DNA from: Lachnospiraceae bacterium
GTDB taxonomy: Bacteria; Bacillota; Clostridia; Lachnospirales; Lachnospiraceae
DNA length: 64,000 nucleotides
Assembly (NCBI GenBank): GCA_015057025.1
Contig: SVFD01000009.1
Coordinates: 24,696 to 88,695, forward strand
Direction of reading: 5' to 3'
Part shown: in pieces, positions 23,490-30,220 of the stretch
How positions within the stretch are numbered: the first letter of the stretch is position 1
Layout: every line of letters begins with the position of its first letter
Notes under the pieces: model-generated
Database searches by the model: none
Seen by the model: only the letters and a program-made list of their open reading frames with translations
Told to the model about the DNA's origin: nothing
Position numbers and translations under genes: made by a program

Positions 23490-23518
23490 ATGATACCTTA
23501 TTTTAAGATTGATGTCAA
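23490..23518 (-). promoter_or_regulatory. Sigma-A promoter of tRNA-Pro
   Basis: On the minus strand: TTGACA (23518-23513), 17 bases, TATCAT (23495-23490). A perfect -35 and ideal spacing suit a strongly expressed stable RNA. Confidence 0.82.
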
Positions 23519-23524
23519 ACCTTT

Positions 23525-24031
23525 TTATAAGTCTTCTTCGTCCTGAATTCTACGAATATCTACCATTTCTACTTTCTTATATGCGATAGCAAACGCTGTT
23601 GCTGTAATCAACAAAGTATTAGATATGCTATGAAATACGTACCCCCAATTTGCTCCGTTATTCATCAGCGCAAATCCGACCAAAGCATCCGATCCTATAT
23701 TATTCATCAGATTAGTAAGCAACATATGCAATCCGTTATTAAACAGCATTGCAATACCACTAAACAAAATAATAGTGATTATTTCAGCCACAATTCCCTC
23801 ATGTTCACTTTTCATTCCATAAATAATAATCAGCATCATAATGAGCTTCACCACCAAGGGAACTCCACCTCGAATTAACTGATAAATAATGCCTATAATA
23901 TAAACCACTCCATCTGTACTTCCGGTGGGATTTAAGCTTCCTCCAATCAAAGAACCTGCAAGTATCACCATTATATATAAAATATCCAAACCAAATGAAG
24001 TCCAAAAAAGTACTGTTGCGGCCTTTTTCAT
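23525..24031 (-). CDS. Hypothetical membrane protein
   Basis: A 168-residue protein with about four membrane helices (residues 6-30, 40-75, 80-105, 135-155). There is no recognised motif; a short charged tail YKKVEMVDIRRIQDEEDL lies at the C-terminus. AGGAG precedes the ATG at a normal distance. It is flanked by the tRNA-Pro gene downstream and the polymerase-associated small gene upstream. Function unknown. Confidence 0.7.
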   Translation of the reverse strand: MKKAATVLFWTSFGLDILYIMVILAGSLIGGSLNPTGSTDGVVYIIGIIYQLIRGGVPLVVKLIMMLIIIYGMKSEHEGIVAEIITIILFSGIAMLFNNGLHMLLTNLMNNIGSDALVGFALMNNGANWGYVFHSISNTLLITATAFAIAYKKVEMVDIRRIQDEEDL

Positions 24032-24137
24032 ATCCGTATCTCCTTTTATCGTAAGTGTGTATCCTAACTATGCTACAGCATATTATACTTGTCCTTTATT
24101 ATATATCCCTATTATATCCTGCGCAACCTGCTTTTTC

Positions 24138-24290
24138 TTACTCCTCCACCGGTATCCCCCTCTGTTTCTCCTCCTCACGTTCGGCAACTTCTCTTTCTTT
24201 CTCCCTAAGGGCTTCCTCATATCCTTTTAGCGCAGCGAAAGGCATAAACTGTTTTGCCCTCTCTTCTCGGCTCATTTTAGATCTCTGCAT
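24138..24290 (-). CDS. Small YolD-like protein following the Y-family polymerase
   Basis: A 50-residue, strongly charged protein: MQRSKMSREERAKQFMPFAALKGYEEALREKE then a Glu-rich helix. The RxxRAKQFMPFAALKGYEE core is a pattern seen next to UmuC/DinB-type genes and resembles the YolD group. The ATG at 24290 lies five bases after the polymerase stop, with GGTGAA upstream; a longer in-frame start at 24320 overlapping the polymerase is possible. It probably shares the SOS-controlled transcript. A role as a polymerase partner is inference. Confidence 0.72.
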   Translation of the reverse strand: MQRSKMSREERAKQFMPFAALKGYEEALREKEREVAEREEEKQRGIPVEE

Positions 24291-24294
24291 CACA

Positions 24295-25563
24295 TTATTC
24301 ACCACTTTTATGACCACCAATCTGGAGATTTCGCTCCTGCGTCATGGCCCCTTCCTCCAAATTCATTCCTTTAAGAATAGCATTTTTCCCATACTTTCTT
24401 TTAATACCGATGACTGCCTGTTGCATTTTATGCTCCCTCTCCATTTCCACCGGATCAAAAAATAAATCATATTGTTGATACCCTTCTTTTACTACGCGGT
24501 TACAACAAATATTCACTCTCCGAATAGGTATATTCGGCTGTTTAATACGATCATAAAGCTTCTCAACCTGAGGAATAATAGAACGGGCAGAATTTGTCCC
24601 CGCGGCAAAAGAAATCGTTCCGTGAGCTGAGGGCAAATGCAATTCATTGGAATATCCCATGTGTAAAGTAACAGACTGCGTGACCAATCCCTTTTCTACC
24701 ATATCAAGGCATAATAAATCCATCATTTCCTTTACAATCAATTTTCCCTCTTCATGCTCATAATCCCGCATAAGAACCTGACCGCTGGTAAGACACTGAC
24801 TTTGACTCTTATAATTCTTAATATCTTTCATAGTCACCGGTTCCCGTCCCCAAGCATGATCAATCAACAGTTCTGCATCTATACCGAAGTCATGATAAAG
24901 TATATCTTCATCCATATGGGCTACGCCTTCCATTGTAAAAATTCCGTATCTCTCCAAGCGTTTGGCTATCCCCGGTCCCACGCGCCAAAAATCCGTAAGA
25001 GGCCTATGATTCCACAATGTTTTTCGATAAGCTTCTTCATCTAATTCACCAATACAATCCTTTGAATGCTTTGCCGTAATATCTAAAGCAATTTTCGCTA
25101 AATATAAATTCGTTCCAATGCCACAAGTTGCCATAATACCTTTTTTATCAAAAACCTCTTTCATAATGGCAATGCCCAACTCTCTGGCACTCATCTGGTA
25201 CATGGATAAATAATCCGTTACATCCATAAAAACCTCATCGATGGAATAAACGTGAATATCATCCTTGGAAATAAAGTTCAGATAAATCTCATAAATATCG
25301 GCTGACACCTCAATATAGCGCTTCATTCTGGGCGGTGCAATAATATATTCTATATATTTTGGAATTTCAAAAACCCTACAACGATTTCTAACACCTTGGG
25401 CCTTCATTGACGGTGAAACTGCAAGGCAAATAGTTTTCTGCGAACGTTCCGGATCTGCCACAATTAAATTAGTGGTCATAGGATCCAAGCCCCGTTCTAC
25501 ACATTCCACCGAAGCATAAAAAGTCTTCAAATCAATACATATATAGCTTCGGTCTGCTTTCAT
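24295..25563 (-). CDS. Y-family DNA polymerase (UmuC/DinB type)
   Basis: A 422-residue translesion polymerase. Catalytic carboxylates are D11 in ICIDLKTFYASVE and the Asp-Glu pair in VYSIDEVFMDVT near residue 107. A helix-hairpin-helix region (FWRVGPGIAKRLERYGI) and a C-terminal little-finger domain follow. The pattern AVSPSMKAQGVRNRCRVFEIP is typical of the UmuC-like branch common in Firmicutes. GGGAG lies six bases before the ATG. A LexA-type box at 25608-25621 indicates SOS induction. It is followed by a small partner gene. Confidence 0.94.
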   Translation of the reverse strand: MKADRSYICIDLKTFYASVECVERGLDPMTTNLIVADPERSQKTICLAVSPSMKAQGVRNRCRVFEIPKYIEYIIAPPRMKRYIEVSADIYEIYLNFISKDDIHVYSIDEVFMDVTDYLSMYQMSARELGIAIMKEVFDKKGIMATCGIGTNLYLAKIALDITAKHSKDCIGELDEEAYRKTLWNHRPLTDFWRVGPGIAKRLERYGIFTMEGVAHMDEDILYHDFGIDAELLIDHAWGREPVTMKDIKNYKSQSQCLTSGQVLMRDYEHEEGKLIVKEMMDLLCLDMVEKGLVTQSVTLHMGYSNELHLPSAHGTISFAAGTNSARSIIPQVEKLYDRIKQPNIPIRRVNICCNRVVKEGYQQYDLFFDPVEMEREHKMQQAVIGIKRKYGKNAILKGMNLEEGAMTQERNLQIGGHKSGE

Positions 25564-25607
25564 ACCATTCTCCCTTCGTTCTCTATATTTATCCGCTCAA
25601 AATTTAT

Positions 25608-25621
25608 CGAACAGGTGTTTG
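25608..25621. promoter_or_regulatory. LexA/SOS box upstream of the Y-family polymerase
   Basis: CGAACAGGTGTTTG fits the Gram-positive LexA operator CGAAC-N4-GTTCG with one substitution (GTTTG). It lies 45-58 bases upstream of the polymerase ATG, a normal promoter-proximal position. The target gene is a classic SOS gene, which supports the call. Confidence 0.8.
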
Positions 25622-25734
25622 TTTTTAGTTTACTCTTTTTTCAAAAAAATGCAACTGTTTTTTTATTCCAAAAATTTATGGCCAAATGTCGACATCCCGA
25701 ACAGGGATTTTATTTAATATTGCTTCTGCAAAAT

Positions 25735-25759
25735 AAAAAGCCCGGCACACTGCCGGGCT
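25735..25759 (-). terminator. Terminator of the yabP-yabQ-divIC transcript
   Basis: AGCCCGGCA (25739-25747) and TGCCGGGCT (25751-25759) form a perfect 9-bp GC-rich stem with a three-base loop. On the minus strand it is followed by TTTTTATTT. It lies 11 bases after the divIC-like stop. Confidence 0.9.
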
Positions 25760-25769
25760 GTCATGTCAT

Positions 25770-26084
25770 TTATTGTTCCGCTATAAAAAGAATTTCACCG
25801 TCTTTTACAAGACCGAATTTTGCTTTTGCAACTTCTTCAATATATGCTGTTGTATGTGTATACTTCTCAAACTCTGCAATTTCAAGACTTCTTGCCTCTT
25901 CCTGTGCAATCAGTTCAAGATAGTATTGTTCTTCTTTTTCATATTCTGCCTGCTGCTGTTTTAACTGGAAAGTCTGAACACCAACCACCACCATCATCAG
26001 AGCAACTACCGTTGCAACCAACACAACTCCCGTGCGGTTCTGGCGCTTCTTCTGATAAGCAGCTTTTCTACGCTTTACTGCCAT
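25770..26084 (-). CDS. divIC: Septum formation initiator family protein (DivIC/FtsL type)
   Basis: A 104-residue single-pass membrane protein. A basic N-terminus (AVKRRKAAYQKKRQNRTG) precedes a helix VVLVATVVALMMVVVGVQTF, then a Glu/Gln-rich coiled coil (LKQQQAEYEKEEQYYLELIAQEEARSLE) and a C-terminal beta segment with FGLVKDGEILF. This is the DivIC/FtsB layout, linking division-complex proteins at the septum. It ends the conserved yabP-yabQ-divIC run, 15 bases after yabQ. Confidence 0.9.
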   Translation of the reverse strand: MAVKRRKAAYQKKRQNRTGVVLVATVVALMMVVVGVQTFQLKQQQAEYEKEEQYYLELIAQEEARSLEIAEFEKYTHTTAYIEEVAKAKFGLVKDGEILFIAEQ

Positions 26085-26099
26085 CTGCGTATCCCCCGA

Positions 26100-26633
26100 T
26101 TATACATCCTTGTCATTATGTAAATCACCATTCTCTCCATTGTGTTTACATAATGCAATTGTAAACCATTTTATGCAAACCGTCAACCGCTTTTTTAATA
26201 TTATGGTAACTTTTTTTATTCCATTATTTACCTTTGAAACCCCCGTTTTTAGGCACTTTCCAAGCCATATAGCGGGTTTAAATACAAAATATGCCACTCT
26301 TTTTATGTAAACCACAATATGTAGTATCAGTTTAGAAAAGAACTTTACATAAAATCCGCTCAAAGAACACTTATACAATAACATTCCCATTCCGGCACCG
26401 GCCACAATAAACCAACGCAAAACACCATTATTTTGTTCCTGTAGCGAAACAAACACAATAACTGCCGCAGCCAGCCAAAAGATTATATCCTCAAAAGAAA
26501 TCCAAAAGGTACTGTGCTTAAAAACATTTCTTAAAATCAAGCAGCCGTCGTAGACAAACGTCAACGCTGCCCCGAGCACCACAGAATTAGCAAACAGCCT
26601 GATTTCCTCTAAAATTTCTCCACTCACTGACAT
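26100..26633 (-). CDS. yabQ: Spore cortex biosynthesis protein YabQ
   Basis: A 177-residue protein with about four membrane helices in the first 110 residues (VVLGAALTFVYDGCLILRNVF, FEDIIFWLAAAVIVF, LRWFIVAGAGMGMLLYKCSLS) and a basic C-terminal tail. The DxxLILRNVF and EDIxFW features are characteristic of YabQ, needed for spore cortex formation in Bacillus. It overlaps the yabP stop by one base, showing coupling. Expected location is the mother-cell membrane around the forespore. Confidence 0.9.
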   Translation of the reverse strand: MSVSGEILEEIRLFANSVVLGAALTFVYDGCLILRNVFKHSTFWISFEDIIFWLAAAVIVFVSLQEQNNGVLRWFIVAGAGMGMLLYKCSLSGFYVKFFSKLILHIVVYIKRVAYFVFKPAIWLGKCLKTGVSKVNNGIKKVTIILKKRLTVCIKWFTIALCKHNGENGDLHNDKDV

Positions 26634-26929
26634 TATCGGAACAACTTACCAAAAAAGCTTTCTGCCTTTGCTGCGGGAGTCGTAATTTCGGAATAAGACA
26701 GACTATCAATCTTTCCTTCCAAATCCACTTCGCCCTTTTCTAAGGATAAGCGGGTCACATGAAGTTCACTCCCTTTTATCATAAGCATTCCCTGCTCGGT
26801 CTCCATAATCATTTCATTCACATCAAAAGCAAGCACGTCTACAATACCGTTTAACCCGCAGGTCTTTCGTCCCATTAAAATGACCTTGTGGGCTCTTCCG
26901 GTCTTTCCGCCATGATTTAAATCCTCCAT
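26633..26929 (-). CDS. yabP: Sporulation protein YabP
   Basis: A 98-residue beta-rich protein: VILMGRKTCGLNGIVDVLAFDVNEMIMETEQGMLMIKGSELHVTRLSLEKGEVDLEGKI in substance, which is the YabP pattern (the quoted features run over residues 16-75). In Bacillus it is a mother-cell sporulation protein paired with YabQ. AGGAGG precedes the ATG. A sigma-E-like promoter lies at 26965-26994. Here it begins a sub-operon separated from rqcP by a plus-strand VanZ-family gene. Confidence 0.9.
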   Translation of the reverse strand: MEDLNHGGKTGRAHKVILMGRKTCGLNGIVDVLAFDVNEMIMETEQGMLMIKGSELHVTRLSLEKGEVDLEGKIDSLSYSEITTPAAKAESFFGKLFR

Positions 26930-26964
26930 ATTGTACCTCCTTTTGCTTCACTTAGGTCTTGTAA

Positions 26965-26994
26965 AATATATTCTTTTTCCATTATATATATGAC
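26965..26994 (-). promoter_or_regulatory. Sigma-E-like promoter candidate for yabP
   Basis: On the minus strand: GTCATATA (26994-26987), 14 bases, AATATATT (26972-26965). The -35 matches sigma-E at seven of eight positions; the -10 has two mismatches to CATACANT. The spacing and downstream sporulation gene support it, but it is weaker than the bofA and cotS-like sites. Confidence 0.5.
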
Positions 26995-27082
26995 AGGATT
27001 TTATTAAAACCGGATACAAAAAAGATACATAATTTGATATAATCTTATGTGATTTGTGAAACTTATAAAAGGAGGTATCCGC

Positions 27083-28498
27083 ATGCGTATATCCGATTTG
27101 ATTTCCATGGGTCTTAACTGGTTAATTTATGCCTTGATTCTTGCCTTAATCTGCGGCAGCATATTTCTAATCGGCTACCGCCTCATTTATAAAAAACTTT
27201 TCAAGGGAAGTAAAACTCTAACCCTACCCCGCTTTATACTATATGCTATGTTTTTCTGTTACATGGTAATTGTGTTGGGTGTTACGCTTTTAAACCGTTA
27301 TGCTTATGAAACAGAAGTTTTTCGTCTGACACCTTTTTATTCTTATATTGAAGCCTGGAACCAATATAAGGATGCAGACTGGCGCAATATTATTCTGAAT
27401 ATTTTTATGCTGGTACCTTTCGGCTTTCTTCTGCCTTATATGGCTAAAATCTTTCAAAAAATTGGCCCCGTTACAATTGCCGGAATCATTTTTACCTTGT
27501 TTATTGAAGCAACACAACTGGTACTTCGTCGCGGTATTTTTGAAACAGACGACTTAATTAATAATACACTGGGTGTTCTTATCGGCTACGGTTTTTATCG
27601 TTTGGCAGATGCAATTTATAAGCGCATCAAAAAAAGCCCTGCTAAAATCTCAGCAGTGCTTTTATACCAGCTTCCGTTATTAATTTCCGTAGTTGCTTTT
27701 TCTACAATTTTTACGATACATCATGTAAAAGAACTGGGTAATTTAAAATGTAATTATATTATAAAAGCAAATCCCGAATCCGTCACCTGCAACACAGTCT
27801 TCGATGAAAATAGCGGCAGTGCCTATGTTTATCTTGTCCCTGTTGTCAGTGTGGAGGAAACAGAAATCTATGCCCGGGAGTTTTTTGCACAATTCAATTC
27901 CGGAATTGATGAAAGCCGCACGGATATTTACGACGAAACGGTCTTTTATTGGAATGACAGCGAAGACACTACAATCAGTCTTATGATTGATTATGAAGGA
28001 AATAAAATCAGCTACACTAATTTTGAGGCTTCTTTCTCCGATGAAGCTGTTACTCTCGCTGAAAATGCCACAGAAGCAGAAATACGCCAAAGTATTGAAG
28101 CTCTGGGCTTCTTTATACCAGAAGAAGCTGTTTTTACCAATCAGGGCAATGGTAGCTATCTCTTTGAATCCGACTGCATTCTTGCAAACGGTTTTGTTTA
28201 TGATGGCAAAGCCGGTTGCCGATATACGGAAGACGGAGTAATCCAAAATTTGGATTACAGAATCATCAAATGTACTGCCTACAAAGAATTCCCCATTATT
28301 TCCGAGGCAGAGGCATATGAACGCATTGCGGAAGGTAAGTTTCGTTTTGAGCCCGCTTTTGAACCCGAAAATATTGTCGTAAATAATATCTTCCTCGCCT
28401 ACGAGGTGGATTCCAAAGGCTTTTATCAGCCTATTTATATTCTAGAATGTAATTTAGACGGTAAAGATACCAGATTGTATACACCAGCCATCCCATAA
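27083..28498 (+). CDS. VanZ-family membrane protein with extracellular C-terminal region
   Basis: A 471-residue protein. Residues 1-190 carry helices and the VanZ pattern (LIYALILALICGSIFLIGYRL, LNRYAYETEVFRLTPFYSYIEAW, NIILNIFMLVPFGFLLPYM, FIEATQLVLRRGIFETDDLINNTLGVLIGYG). After a further helix near 205-225 there are about 245 extracytoplasmic residues without a recognised domain. GGAGG lies seven bases before the ATG at 27083; an earlier GTG at 27056 has no such site. A TATAAT stands at 27038-27043. It lies in opposite orientation inside the yab sporulation cluster. VanZ is linked to glycopeptide tolerance in other species; that function should not be assumed here. Confidence 0.85.
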   Translation: MRISDLISMGLNWLIYALILALICGSIFLIGYRLIYKKLFKGSKTLTLPRFILYAMFFCYMVIVLGVTLLNRYAYETEVFRLTPFYSYIEAWNQYKDADWRNIILNIFMLVPFGFLLPYMAKIFQKIGPVTIAGIIFTLFIEATQLVLRRGIFETDDLINNTLGVLIGYGFYRLADAIYKRIKKSPAKISAVLLYQLPLLISVVAFSTIFTIHHVKELGNLKCNYIIKANPESVTCNTVFDENSGSAYVYLVPVVSVEETEIYAREFFAQFNSGIDESRTDIYDETVFYWNDSEDTTISLMIDYEGNKISYTNFEASFSDEAVTLAENATEAEIRQSIEALGFFIPEEAVFTNQGNGSYLFESDCILANGFVYDGKAGCRYTEDGVIQNLDYRIIKCTAYKEFPIISEAEAYERIAEGKFRFEPAFEPENIVVNNIFLAYEVDSKGFYQPIYILECNLDGKDTRLYTPAIP

Positions 28499-28520
28499 AC
28501 GCATATCTGTAAAATAAAAA

Positions 28521-28653
28521 GGCAGTAATTATCATTTTGTTTGAAGGGCTTTTATGTTCGCCGGTACTTGGATTGCGTATCTTGCAATCCTATGTACCGT
28601 TGCGTAACATAACAGAGCGAAAGCGTCCCTAAAAACAAAAGATAATTACTGCC
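28521..28653. repeat. 133-bp nested, multi-stem palindromic element
   Basis: The whole stretch folds on itself. Outer stem GGCAGTAATTATC (28521-28533) with GATAATTACTGCC (28641-28653), 13 bp perfect. Next TTTTGTTT with AAACAAAA, AGGG with CCCT, CTTT with AAAG, TATGTT with AACATA, CGC with GCG, CGGTAC with GTACCG, and apical GGATTGC (28570-28576) with GCAATCC (28584-28590) around a seven-base loop. Only small bulges interrupt it. It fills the gap between the converging VanZ-family and rqcP genes. On the minus strand TTTTTATTTT follows the outer stem, so it can also end the rqcP transcript. No protein frame is evident. Confidence 0.85.
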
Positions 28654-28665
28654 ATCTATAACAAA

Positions 28666-28905
28666 TTACAGATACTTAAACATGTCCTTAGCTTCTTCCT
28701 TGCGGACCGTTTCCTGTACGGAAAGAATCTCCGCATCCACGGTTTTATCACCAAATTTAATGGATATCTTATCTCCGACCTTAACATCCTGAGAAGCCTT
28801 GGCAACTTTACCGTTTACCGTAACACGGCCCGCATCGCAGGCTTCATTTGCCACGGTTCTTCTTTTGATTAATCTGGATACCTTTAAATATTTATCAAGT
28901 CTCAT
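28666..28905 (-). CDS. rqcP: S4-domain RNA-binding protein RqcP (YabO/HslR type)
   Basis: A 79-residue protein made of one S4 domain: MRLDKYLKVSRLIKRRTVANEACDAGRVTVNGKVAKASQDVKVGD. The length and the RLDKxLxxxRLxKRR motif match YabO/RqcP, which assists RqcH in alanine tailing of stalled nascent chains on the 50S subunit. It is placed between hup and the yabP cluster, as in other Firmicutes. It follows hup after 111 bases that include a terminator, so it may have separate expression. Confidence 0.92.
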   Translation of the reverse strand: MRLDKYLKVSRLIKRRTVANEACDAGRVTVNGKVAKASQDVKVGDKISIKFGDKTVDAEILSVQETVRKEEAKDMFKYL

Positions 28906-28961
28906 TTTTTTCTCCTGTTTGATAAGATATAAGTGACCTTATCAGTAATCATCTTCTATAG

Positions 28962-28985
28962 AAAAAGACCGACATAAAGTCGGTC
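28962..28985 (-). terminator. Terminator after hup
   Basis: GACCGAC (28967-28973) and GTCGGTC (28979-28985) form a 7-bp stem with a five-base loop. Flanking A- and T-runs extend the stem and supply TTTTTCT on the minus strand. It lies 31 bases after the hup stop. Confidence 0.87.
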
Positions 28986-29016
28986 TTTTGAATTTCTTTC
29001 ATATCTCAGCCTACAA

Positions 29017-29292
29017 TTAAGCGTTGATCATATCCTTTAAAGCCTTACCAGCTTTGAACTTAGGAGCCTTAGAAGCGGGAATCTTCATAGCCTTACCTGT
29101 TAAAGGATTTCTACCATCTCTAGCTGCTCTTTCAGCTACTTCAAAAGTACCGAAACCAACTAACTGGATCTTTTCACCCTTCTTTAATTCATCTGCTACG
29201 ATGTCTGTGAAAGCCTTTAAAGCCTTTTCTGCATCTTTCTTAGATAATCCTGCCTGATCAGCCATAGCTGCGATTAATTCTGTCTTGTTCAT
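29017..29292 (-). CDS. hup: HU family DNA-binding protein
   Basis: A 91-residue histone-like protein that bends and compacts DNA as a dimer. The signature VGFGTFEVAERAARDGRNPLTGKAMKIPASKAPKFKAGKALKDM runs over residues 45-88, with the DNA-wrapping arm GRNPLTGKAMKIPAS. N-terminal MNKTELIAAMADQAGLSKKDAEKALKAF is standard. A strong promoter with TTGACA and 17-base spacing (29364-29392) precedes it and a terminator follows, fitting abundant single-gene expression. Confidence 0.97.
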   Translation of the reverse strand: MNKTELIAAMADQAGLSKKDAEKALKAFTDIVADELKKGEKIQLVGFGTFEVAERAARDGRNPLTGKAMKIPASKAPKFKAGKALKDMINA

Positions 29293-29363
29293 TATTGAAC
29301 TCCTCCTCTTACTTTTATAGGATGTTTTTAGTTAACTTGGTCGCGTAAACAACCACTATACTA

Positions 29364-29392
29364 GTTATAGTTGTTTTTCCGTAATTTGTCAA
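29364..29392 (-). promoter_or_regulatory. Strong sigma-A promoter of hup
   Basis: On the minus strand: TTGACA (29392-29387), 17 bases, TATAAC (29369-29364). The predicted start near 29357 leaves a leader of about 65 bases. It lies after the mazG stop, so hup can be expressed apart from mazG. Confidence 0.82.
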
Positions 29393-29440
29393 GAAAAACT
29401 TGGATAAAACCTTGATTTTTCGGGGTTTTGCCATGTTTTT

Positions 29441-30166
29441 TTATTTCTCATACTTCTTTATGGTTTCTTCGACACAATCTATCAATAATTGTTCCGAATA
29501 AATCTTACGTTCTGCTGCAATGGCAGAGAGCTCCATTAACATCTTGCCCATTTCTTTTTCAAGAGCTTCCTGTGATATTTCACTGCCTCCGGCTTTTAAT
29601 GCTTCCAGACTTTCGCCAAGCCTGTCTAATGAAGCATCATAATTAAGAATCGGTTCATATACCTTATTCACCTTTTTAAGAACCTTGGATGCCCGGGTTA
29701 ATGCGGGCTGTTCCTTGGGAATTTCTTTTAAAGGAGTTTCAATCCATGTCTTTCCTTCTTTTTCTTTCTTCTTTATATCATCCCAATTGTTTAAAACGTC
29801 AGCTACGCCTGTTACCTCGGTGGTTCCAAAAACGTGGGGGTGTCTTCGTACCATTTTACGGCTGATTTCATCTACCACATCCTCCATGGTAAACAGACCT
29901 TCTTCATCTGCAATTTCACTGTGCATCACAATCTGCAAAAGCAAATCTCCAAGTTCCTCACACATATTATCGGCACTTCCGGTCTCTTCCCAAATTCTTA
30001 CGGAAGATATAAATTCGTATGCTTCCTCTAACATACAAGGGCGCAGACTATCATGAGTCTGTTCCCTATCCCACGGACAACCCTCAGGCGCCCGAAGAGC
30101 TTTTATAATTTCAAGAAAATCCTCATAGGTATATTTAGCTTTATGAATCATTGGTTTTATCTCCAT
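29441..30166 (-). CDS. mazG: MazG nucleoside triphosphate pyrophosphohydrolase
   Basis: A 241-residue all-alpha NTP pyrophosphatase that clears aberrant nucleotides. The N-terminal half has LRAPEGCPWDREQTHDSLRPCMLEEAYE and EELGDLLLQIVMHSEIA with the metal-binding EExxE and ExxD residues. The C-terminal repeat includes NNWDDIKKKEK and the second helical domain. Two starts are possible: ATG at 30166 after GAGGG, or ATG at 30151 nine bases after GGAG. In Bacillus the homologue (yabN C-terminal part) also precedes the yabOPQ cluster. No methylase domain is fused here. Confidence 0.93.
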   Translation of the reverse strand: MEIKPMIHKAKYTYEDFLEIIKALRAPEGCPWDREQTHDSLRPCMLEEAYEFISSVRIWEETGSADNMCEELGDLLLQIVMHSEIADEEGLFTMEDVVDEISRKMVRRHPHVFGTTEVTGVADVLNNWDDIKKKEKEGKTWIETPLKEIPKEQPALTRASKVLKKVNKVYEPILNYDASLDRLGESLEALKAGGSEISQEALEKEMGKMLMELSAIAAERKIYSEQLLIDCVEETIKKYEK

Positions 30167-30220
30167 TTTACCCTCAATAGCTGTCTTAAATGTTCTCTTA
30201 CCCCTAACACATCCGGCTTA

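Noticed and set aside
27083..28498. Glycopeptide resistance gene
   Set aside because: A VanZ-type domain alone, without vanHAX or a vanRS pair nearby, does not support a resistance call; the protein is also far longer than VanZ.
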